Below are positions 1 through 8,024 of a DNA stretch of 64,000 bases, piece after piece. This DNA comes from Rhizomucor pusillus (Eukaryota; Mucoromycota; Mucoromycetes; Mucorales; Lichtheimiaceae): assembly GCA_900175165.2 (NCBI GenBank), contig FWWN02000358.1, positions 122 through 64,121 of the forward strand, read 5' to 3'. The notes under the pieces are model-generated. The model did not search any database. It was not told where the DNA came from and saw only the letters and a program-made list of their open reading frames with translations. Every line of letters starts with the position of its first letter. Positions within the stretch are counted from its first letter, which is position 1. Both the position numbers and the translations under genes were made by a program.

Positions 1-102
1 GGGCTTGCTAGCCTTTGGGTATTCTGGCCCCCGGGCTTGCTAGCCTTTGGGTATTCTGACCTTTGGGCTTCCTAGCCTTTGGGTATTCTGGCCTCCGGGC
101 TC
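1..102. repeat. 32-bp tandem repeat, about 3.2 copies
   Basis: Three successive 32-bp units begin at 1, 33 and 65, each starting GGGCTTGCTAGCC (CTTCC in the third), and a partial fourth begins at 97. The units differ at only a few positions. The array is cut by the left window edge, so its true length is unknown. It overlaps no recognisable gene and looks like a minisatellite. Confidence 0.85.
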
Positions 103-1112
103 TTTTTGAAGTAAAATGAGAATGAAAATGTGCTGTAGTGCGGCATCAGTGTGATGATGTCTATAAGGTGCATTTGCATTTGGGAAAGGCTGCGCAAACG
201 GCACTTCGCGTCAACCGTGTTCTCTTTACTAAATTCAATCAGTTTCTTTCCACACACCAATCGGCGACGAAGAAAATGAGGGCAATATGTTTTCAAGAGC
301 ATCGTAGGAGAAAGCAATTGGCCATTCTGATTCGTTTCTTTAACTAATCTTCATGCAACATAACATCTGTGAGATTCATAAGCCTTGATCCAAACTCGTC
401 ACTTCGGATTCTAGCCATTGTATTGTTCTAAAGGACCTGCTATTGCCACCCAGGCACACTTGATGATCGCATGCATAAGCGGGACACAAGAAGCTTTTCT
501 CCCTCACTTGAAAAAGCTTGGGCGCGTACGATGAAAAAATTACTACACTTCTACTGGTTTTCCTTATATTGACTTCTGACTCGAATTCGTGGTCGACCCA
601 CATATTGGTATGGCTGATCCAGATTGTCTAGCCGACTCGATTTGGGAGGCGTGGCTCAAATTTAAACTACTGGCCCATTTTCGCTGAGTTTTTTAGCACT
701 GTATGCTCTCGGATTGCCCAGTTATTATGCGGCAAGTCATCCCGGAAAAGCGACATATGATTTGTCAGTGGCGCGAAATCTATTCTCATTGGGGGTGACT
801 TTACTTTCTGAAAAGAGTGTATTAGGATAGTTACGTTTCCTGCATGTGATGACATTTGAATCGAATGTAAGGACGTACGTAAATTGAACGTTGCTTCCGT
901 AACTTTTTATTGTGAAAATTCCTGGCGGGACTGCCCAGAACTTTACAATGCTTCCTTGTTAAGTGGACAAGCTGAAACAATAGCGCTCTAAACCCACAGC
1001 CCTATGCAGAATCGAAATGTGAATTTAGAGTCTCAGTTGGTACATATTGCAACTAGAAAATCACTCATGAGGCTGTATGCATAAATTGTAAGCTGGACTT
1101 GTGGCTAAATAG
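103..1112. other. No recognisable gene; degenerate repeat fragments
   Basis: No open frame here resembles a protein I know. Positions 611-690 share a degenerate motif (roughly CCAGATT..CTAGC..CTC..TTT, then GGCCCATTTTCGCTG) with 5378-5440 on the opposite strand and 5646-5712. Around 792-825 there is a stretch resembling one end of the 99-bp MITE found at 5722. The segment reads as decayed repeats. Confidence 0.45.
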
Positions 1113-1260
1113 AAGCATGCCGATTGACAAGCGTTCTTTGCTTTTATTGCACTTTCTCCGTTTACTATGGGCTGGTAAGAAGGGATTATAAATAAACCTC
1201 TTTGAATAAACACTATATTCTATTGTCTTTCTGAAGGTTATATCTGACCCAGGTTTATGG
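1113..1260 (+). repeat. Left arm of a ~150-bp inverted repeat pair
   Basis: This stretch matches the reverse complement of 5441-5601 over almost its whole length. The shared blocks run from AAGCATGCCGATTGA through GGGATTATAAATAAACCTC to CTTTCTGAAGGTTA. An indel of about 11 bp near 1170 separates the copies, and weaker similarity continues inward to about 1310. The two arms face each other and enclose about 4.2 kb, as terminal inverted repeats of a DNA element would. Confidence 0.8.
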
Positions 1261-2386
1261 CGAATCTATTCTTCAGATTGCTTGGCTCGCTCAATTTGGG
1301 CGGGTGGTGATACCACCTCCTGCAACCCTCAAATGCGTGACTTTAGAGTTCGCGCCTGCGAACTCATTCCAGAAAAGCCTTCGTAGCACAATAAAACCAT
1401 TATATGTCTACCCTACACCATATCTTGTATTTCCCCATCCTTTTGTTCCGGTTGAACACTTTCGTAGCAAGCAAAGTGAGTAGTCTTCGAATTTGCCATA
1501 ATTAACCATGCCCTCATTTTCCCGTTCCCAATAAACTCAGTTGCTCAACTTTGAGCAATCTGCAGAGTACACCATTACGAAAAGACTATTGCGCAATCTC
1601 TTTATATAAGGGAACCCACCCTTTTAAATTTTTCTACCTCTTTTCTCGATTCTCTTTACATTCAGCATTTTCGTACTCTCAGATTAGTATGTATATCCAA
1701 TATACTTATCTCTTGTGCTTACAAATATCGATAACTGAACAATACAATAGTCAGAAACGTAAGAAACGTAAGAAACGTAAAAGCGCTAGATTTGACTGGG
1801 AGAGCATGTAGGCAGTTACGTGCCGCGTGCTTTTGACACATAGCCTACAATAGATGAAAAATAGCTTTCTGTAGAGTGTGCGAAAGAATAGAAATAAACA
1901 AACAAGAGAAGTCAGTGAAATGTCGAGTAGTTTGTATTGTGGATAGAGAATCGAATGATTAAACTATGGTTCTCGCAATACTCTTATTCATACTCTAGTC
2001 TAGTGGAACGTGAAAAGAGCTATGATTTTATTATATTATACTTTAAAAACAAAAAAGTTATAAGCGAAGTAGGGTTACGCTTACTTCTTTGAGGACAAAA
2101 TACGTGTTGAAACTAAACAGTGTAAAAGAGAAAAAAAAGAAAGGATAGGTGGCACGAGACTTGTAAACTATATGCTGCTATGTAATGAGAAAATTTGGTC
2201 GTTCTTCAAAGTGCTCAAAAGCATGTCACTCTTCACTTGCTGAACTATATCAAAGTTCTGGAAGCAGCAGGATGGCAACCGAGATTCAAATGAATGTGAA
2301 AGACATGATCTGGTCACCAGTGGCATGGATAGATGACAGCGTTCATCTACACGCGTGTTCTCCGGTCCAACTTGCATATTTTTAAT
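1261..2386. other. Interior of inverted-repeat region, no gene seen
   Basis: AT-rich sequence between the left inverted-repeat arm and the 3' end of the small minus-strand gene at 2387. A direct triplication of GTAAGAAAC-like units occurs near 1757-1780. I see no supported coding region; short open frames here have no recognisable features. Confidence 0.4.
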
Positions 2387-2928
2387 CTATTTGCCCATCT
2401 TCTTCGCCACGTCCTGCGCTTGCTCTGATATCTCGGGAAATTTGATCTTGTCGAAACACATGTCAGCAACGTATTACCAAGGATCCGTAGCTAATTTACC
2501 TCGACATGAGTCTGCAGCTTGTATTCGTTGGTCTTCTTCGATTCAAAGTTGTCAAACGTCGCCTTGCCGTCTAGTTCAATAATGAATTCTGGTTCGCTGG
2601 ATATATAGTTTTGATTTCATTACCTAAAAAAGCACACAGAACACCGTCGACCTCTTCTTGCAGGCTAGCTGCGGGCACGACAGGAGCACCTCCTTGTACA
2701 TTTTGTTCAGTTTTTTGCGGCCTTGGTACGCTTTGCCGACTTGATGTGTTTGAATACCGCCAGCAAACTCTATGAGAATCAATGGGCAGCTGCGCTTAAT
2801 GCTGACTGCCAGACAATCTAGCTTGTGTTTTTCCGTGGCATAATTGCCCAATTTCAAGCCTATAAATACTTCAGTTAATAAAAAAGCAGAGAAGACATGC
2901 TATCACACTAACCATCCGAGAGAAACAT
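2387..2928 (-). CDS. Small spliced gene of unknown family, possible PD-(D/E)XK-like fold
   Basis: Reading the minus strand, four exons (2928-2913, 2859-2652, 2596-2500, 2446-2387) join in phase through introns of 53, 55 and 53 bp with GT-AG ends. They give a 126-residue product. The product is hydrophilic, with a central segment in which LDCLAVSI is followed by LILIEFAGG (an Asp, then about 13 residues later a Glu in a beta-strand-like context) and a C-terminus ending in KKMGK. That D-to-E spacing is reminiscent of PD-(D/E)XK nuclease folds, but this is inference only and the classical lysine is not evident. The gene could equally be the 3' part of a longer gene, since upstream exons at 3.0-5.3 kb cannot be excluded. 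It lies between two inverted arms (1113-1260 and 5441-5601), so it may be cargo or an element-encoded protein. The consistent splice phases argue that it is, or recently was, functional. Confidence 0.4.
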
Positions 2929-5440
2929 GGTCTGTAAATTGCAGGAAAAGGTCGTTGAAAAATGGAATGAGTGTTGCTGTGGTATCCAAGGTTGTTAAAG
3001 AGAAAGAGGAGAATGAAACGGACGTATTACATCATCTTCAATCTGATAGAAGTATATAAAGTCGTGGTGACCTAATAAAGAACCTTACAAGAGTCTCACA
3101 TTACTGCTATTTCACTCTAACACCACTCGTCACCACAGTCGCGGCAGCTGCAGTGCGCTCCAGTGTCCGGCGGGCATGTGGATGGACAGCGGAAAAAGGC
3201 CGCGTACACTGACGGAATATTAGTGATAAGGTGCTGTCAGCTGCCTATTGTTAATACATACAATCGTTGGAAGATTGCCCGCATGCACACGTAATCCTCG
3301 TGTACGACAGGGTCAAGCTTGCTCGCTGAAATATATTTTCACCACGGCTTTTCGCAGCCCCATCGCGCAAACAGGCGCAGACAGTATGGCATCGATGAGT
3401 TTCGTGCCGGGTTCTGAAAGTTTAGCGGACTGCAGGTTGCTGCTGGCACCACTTGGAGCATGGATCCCTCCCGATGCTGCTCCGTCGTCGTAGTTTGTCT
3501 GGACACCTAACGCCTGGCTAACCATTAAATTATGCATTCCAGCTACGACGGATTGTCGTCTATGTACCTCTGTAGTCGTGTTTTGTATTGTACACCATGC
3601 CATGCGTGCCAGGAACTGTGTTCCTTCAGTGGCCATCTACGCCAGGGAATCCTTGAGCGGTGCGCTCGTGCTGCTCTCTCCTTTGTCGTTGGCGCTTGGG
3701 TTTTTCCTTTTCTTCCAGTACTCAACGTACTCAGCGTCCTTGTGGCGATTCTATATACGAAGTTAAATGAGCGGCAAGGAAGATGATTAAATGCTTTACC
3801 TTAAACCACGTGTGGGCCTTTCCGTTCGACTTCTGTTATGCTCTGTTTCCTTCGCTGAGAAAATGCAACGGATGGCGGAAACTTTCATTGATTTCGCGCT
3901 TAGGCAAATTTAGGGAGTTTGCAAATTTTTGGTAATCCAAGTGAGTTGTTTGTCGAATAGATCTTTGCGCCCATTCTTGGTTGCGCTGATGGCAAGATGT
4001 AGCTTCATTTTTCCCTATGATAACCTTTGCTGCAGGGAGAAGGTTGGATATGTGTCAAACCGTGTTTCAAGTCCTGTCCCCTCAAATGTTATGGACACAA
4101 CAACCTACCCTTCCGAATGTTGTCTCGGACAATGCAATGTCTAATTTGTTGAGTTGTTGATTTGAAAACCAAGAAGAGCTGAAACAAGCTGCTCAGGTTA
4201 TTGCGCGTTGGGATGGCCATGTTGTTACGACGAAGTCCAGCATCGTTCGTCATTTGCACCTGCAGTGTCGTTGTGGAGGAAATTTCTACAACAGCCATAA
4301 TCTGACAGCTGCTACCGTCAAGGTCAAGTGCGATTCGTTGATACGCTAGATTATTTGGGATGATTATTGGATGTTGTGTCCGAGAGTGAAAAGTGTTGTG
4401 TCCGAGGCCGTGATGTTCTGAATATGTTGTGTCCGAAGGAAATCCAGTTTTATGCATGGCGCGTCTCCGAAAGTCAGCAGCAATCGTGTATACATTCACA
4501 TGCAGCCTTCAAGGATTCACACGTCGTTAGATCGTGTATTGGCACAAACAGAGCTGAGGACATCAAAAGGGCTGTAAGAATGGTCATGTTGTTGCAAGCT
4601 TGATATTGGATGCCAGCTATTTATGTAAAGCAAACTGATCGAAACGTTGGAAAGTCAGGATAGATTTGCTACCCTATGTCAATGACGTCTGCAGGGAACT
4701 TTAACCGCTCGGAGCCACACTGATAACGATTGCCTTGAGCATCGATGAAGGGTATAGATTTTGTGCCTTTGCAGTGGCCGCTCGACAATTTAGTTATATT
4801 TCGACTCGGTGATCACATTATTTAATGCGCAAAAAGCCATATAACGGTCGCTTGTACGCTGAAGGCGGTAAGACGTGGAGTAAAGAGATGAACAAAAATC
4901 TTGATAGTAACGTACACACAGGGTATCATATGTAGCTATATTGTTTTGCAAAGATCGCATGGATGACAGAGCAGATGTAGATCCATACTCACCCTGTCAG
5001 GCTGAAAGAAGACGTATTGAGAGACGCCCTGCGTGCCAATACGCGCGCCAGATCTCAAGAAGGATACATGTACTTGCAAAGCTTTGGTCATAAATTGCGC
5101 ATCAAGCTGATGAGGTAGCGGACAGGATGCCAGTTGATCGGGGTCTGCCATGCAAGTGCGCGCGTCCCCACACATATCGCAACGTACGCGTCATTTCGCA
5201 GGTGGTAGCGAAGCGGTGAGGCCTCGAAGCAGTGGGCAGCATGCTATGGAGGAGGTAAAGCCAGGTATGTATTGCGCGCTTCACGGCACATAGGATGATC
5301 ACGCGTTTTTGAGTATGTACTGACTCTGCCTCTTTACTTAAGAACGAGCAGTTATAATGTTTTCACTCCCAGCGAAAATGGGCCACCTCGCCTGAATTGA
5401 GCCAGCTAAGTGAATCTGGGCCACCTGTCCTGAAAATGAT
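2929..5440. other. Interior of inverted-repeat region, decayed coding fragments
   Basis: Several minus-strand open stretches occur (for example 3636-3313 and 4499-4089) but none joins convincingly or shows a known domain. Positions 4374-4445 contain three copies of a TTGTGTCCGA-type motif, with a reverse-complement copy near 4121-4137. The motif recurs at 62282-62325. The region looks like decayed mobile-element sequence rather than an intact gene. Confidence 0.35.
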
Positions 5441-5601
5441 GGCCATAAACTTGAGCCAGATAATAACCTTCAGAAAGACAATAGAATATAGTGTTTATTC
5501 AAAGAGGTTTATTTATAATCCCTTCTCACCAGCCAGAGCATCTTCCATTAAAACAGAGAAAAAGCAATAAAAGCAAAGAACGCTTCTCAATCGGCATGCT
5601 T
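5441..5601 (-). repeat. Right arm of the ~150-bp inverted repeat pair
   Basis: Reverse complement of 1113-1260, including the blocks TAACCTTCAGAAAG, GAGGTTTATTTATAATCCC and TCAATCGGCATGCTT. Adjacent inward sequence (5378-5440) keeps weaker similarity to 1261-1310 on the other strand, so the ancestral arms may have been near 200 bp. No clean target-site duplication is visible at the outer edges. Confidence 0.8.
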
Positions 5602-5721
5602 ATAAAAGTTTTTTTGATCTTAAAGCCAGAGTCTTTCATCGGATTCCTGGCTGGCTCAATTTTGACAGGGTGACTCATTTTTGCGAGGATAGCTCAAATC
5701 CAGACTGGTGCCTCATTTACA

Positions 5722-5824
5722 TACACTCTTTCCAAAAATTAATGTCGCTGCAATCTGTCGTTTTGGTGTATAAATGTATTATAAAATTTCACAAAATGCG
5801 ACTTTACTTTTGGGAAAAAGTGTA
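5722..5824. mobile_element. 99-bp MITE with TA target duplication, copy 1
   Basis: A 99-bp unit (5724-5822) is flanked by TA dinucleotides. Its left end CACTCTTTCCAAAAATTAA and the reverse complement of its right end CACTTTTTCCCAAAAGTAA are near-matching terminal inverted repeats. An almost identical 99-bp unit lies in reverse orientation at 21847-21945. TA duplication and this terminal structure fit a non-autonomous Tc1/mariner-type element. It has no coding capacity. Confidence 0.8.
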
Positions 5825-6598
5825 CTCCAGAAGATCAGGGTGACAGCTGCTTCACTCCGAAGAAAGAGCGGCATTAAGGTTACACATGTTCACTTTGGAC
5901 TGCAAATGAACTCCATAACTTTCTGACTTTGTCGTGAGCCACAGCCAAGTCAGTTGACGGTTTAGCTCTGGCTTTCTTTGCAACGCTGTGGGAAACGCGG
6001 ACTCGATTCTTGACGAGATGCGATGAAGGTTGAGTTCAGTTTGTGGAAAGAGTGTATACTCGCCTGCATCTGTCTGTACAACCAGCCCGTCGCCCTGGAA
6101 ACTAATCACCGCTCGAAAAGCATCTCCGTGTTTGTATGAGCAACCAGCGACGAATCGCGCGATCAGCTGGTTTGTTCCTGCGTGTCAAGTGTATCAGAGA
6201 TGATAGCCGAAGGAAGCATGTAAAAGATGTATCTAAAGACTGTGCAGATCCGGGGCACACCGGCTAGTAAAGGAAGAGTGCGAAAGAAAAAGTGCTACGC
6301 GGAGGGGCAAAACAGTGCTGCGGGCAACTAATTGCTGCATATTGTCTGGGACATGACGCACACATCACACAGACAGAGAGAGAGGTTATGAGTCAGTCAA
6401 TTGCTGCTGCGCTGCTGCTGTTGCTACCTTTTGTTTGATCAGACAAACAAGGAGCGTAAAATTCAAACGGGTCCGAGTCAATCATTTTTTTACTGCTTTA
6501 AATACTGCATATATCCGAACTCCTCCCTGTTGCTTCTCTCTCTCTCTCTCTATCTCTTTCTCTATCATTTCCTTTCTCTGCTCCAACAAGACATTTAT
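5825..6598. promoter_or_regulatory. Upstream region of orphan gene; CT-rich tract
   Basis: No supported gene occurs between the MITE and the start codon at 6599. Positions 6536-6590 form a strongly pyrimidine-rich stretch with an unbroken CT run, of the kind often found just upstream of fungal start codons. It supports using the ATG at 6599. Confidence 0.4.
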
Positions 6599-7613
6599 AT
6601 GCTTCGTGTACAATCAGTCCTATACCTTCAGCAAATCTGGGAACGGCCTACCGTGTATCCACCGGCAGAGCCAGACGACGAGCAAGAATACTCTGTACAA
6701 CCTCGAGAGTCCGTAACGGAGGAGGAACCGATCATTCCAGCTGTTGTTGTTCCAGGTACAGCCTCAGTGATACGAGACATTTCTCGTGTACATACTAACA
6801 GCTTGTAAATTAAAAGATGTCGTAGTAGAGCCGGAAGCGCCGGAACCAGAGCCAGAGCCGGTCGTAAGCATCGAGGAAGCAAGCGATGATGCTACGCAAA
6901 CTGCATCGTCTGCGCCGCAAAGTACAAAACTCTCAAAGAGACGTTCAATGACAGTCTCTTCAATTGCAGCTACGGTTGCGTCCGAAACGAAGAAATGGAA
7001 AACACAGGTGCCAAAGCTGTTGAAGCGAACGTCAAAGAAACAACTCAAGCAACGACAACGAAAACAAGAGCGTGAAAGCAGCGCTGCTGCTGCTGCGTCA
7101 TCATCTTCCTCTTCCACCTCTACCTCAAGCAGCGACGCCCCAGCGGAAATAAGTGGAGTGACAGGAAGCGTGGTTATCTACCGAGAGCCGGAGCAAGATC
7201 TTACAGCTTCGCTTGTTACAGCCCCAGAGAAGACGACATCGGTGTCAAGCGCGGATGAATCTGCCGGGAGTGGCGCCGGCGCATCTCCTGCAGGTCACCA
7301 CACCAGCACCACCACGGCCGCGGTGGCCGCGGACGATAACCAACAATTTAGCCACTACGATGACGATTCCCACAAGGAGGCTGACGACGACGAGGAAGAG
7401 GAAATTCCTATTGCCGTGGCAGACAATTCTTCTGGAGGCGCGTCCTCGTCATCCATGCCACCCACTCCCTCGTCCGTGCAGCCATCATCTGCACCAGCCA
7501 AGAGAGCTTTGCGTCGCGAAGCATCCCGTCTAACCCTCAAAGGAAAGAACTTGTCCAGAAAGCTCAAGAAGGCTATCTCTTTTCAACGTCCTAACAAGCG
7601 CACTACTGTCTAA
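6599..7613 (+). CDS. Low-complexity orphan protein with basic C-terminus
   Basis: Two exons, 6599-6755 and 6817-7613, join in phase across a 61-bp intron with a perfect TACTAAC branch site, giving about 317 residues. I do not recognise a family. The N-terminal third is acidic and proline-rich (EPEAPEPEPEP), the middle has alanine/serine/threonine tracts and a basic cluster (KKQLKQRQRKQER), then an acidic run (DDDEEEE). The last 35 residues are strongly basic (LSRKLKKAISFQRPNKR). No signal peptide, membrane segment or folded domain is evident, so a disordered, perhaps nucleic-acid- or membrane-binding protein is likely. The start is uncertain: the frame is open further upstream, but the ATG at 6599 follows a CT-rich tract typical of fungal promoters. 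It converges on the TTC27 gene, whose stop lies 411 bp downstream. Confidence 0.6.
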
Positions 7614-8024
7614 AGGACGGAAGTAATAATGATAATTGATATCCCCTCCCACCCCCATATATATTCCCCCAACTTCCCTCGTACAATACACACACACGTT
7701 CCTCTCTCCATCCTTGCCTCCACTCCACATTTGTAGTATACCTTATGCATATATTTATCTCTTCTATCATCATTACTTGGCATATATCGTTATTTCAATG
7801 CATGTACACTTTTCCTTTTGTCTCAAAAAATGAACCTAAACTTTTTTGCGCTCTGTTTATCTTGTTTTTGCTTGGCAAACACACACGCTATCCATTGTTG
7901 ATTGCGATGCTATCATCAAAACTAGTAGAATGTTCTTATTTTTTTAAACGTCATGAAAAAATAGTGTTTCTATATACAATATACAAAATGCGAAAGAGAG
8001 ATACAGACGGGAGCGAAGCGATCC
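7614..8024. other. Convergent intergenic region, no gene
   Basis: 411 bp between two convergent genes. It is AT-rich, with microsatellite-like CACACA and TATATA stretches, and presumably holds both 3' UTRs and polyadenylation signals. I see no open frame or RNA gene. Confidence 0.4.

Noticed and set aside
5888..6062. Possible further MITE with ends like TACACTCTTTCC near 6050
   Set aside because: Only one end resembles the MITE terminus; the opposite end near 5885 is not a convincing inverted match.
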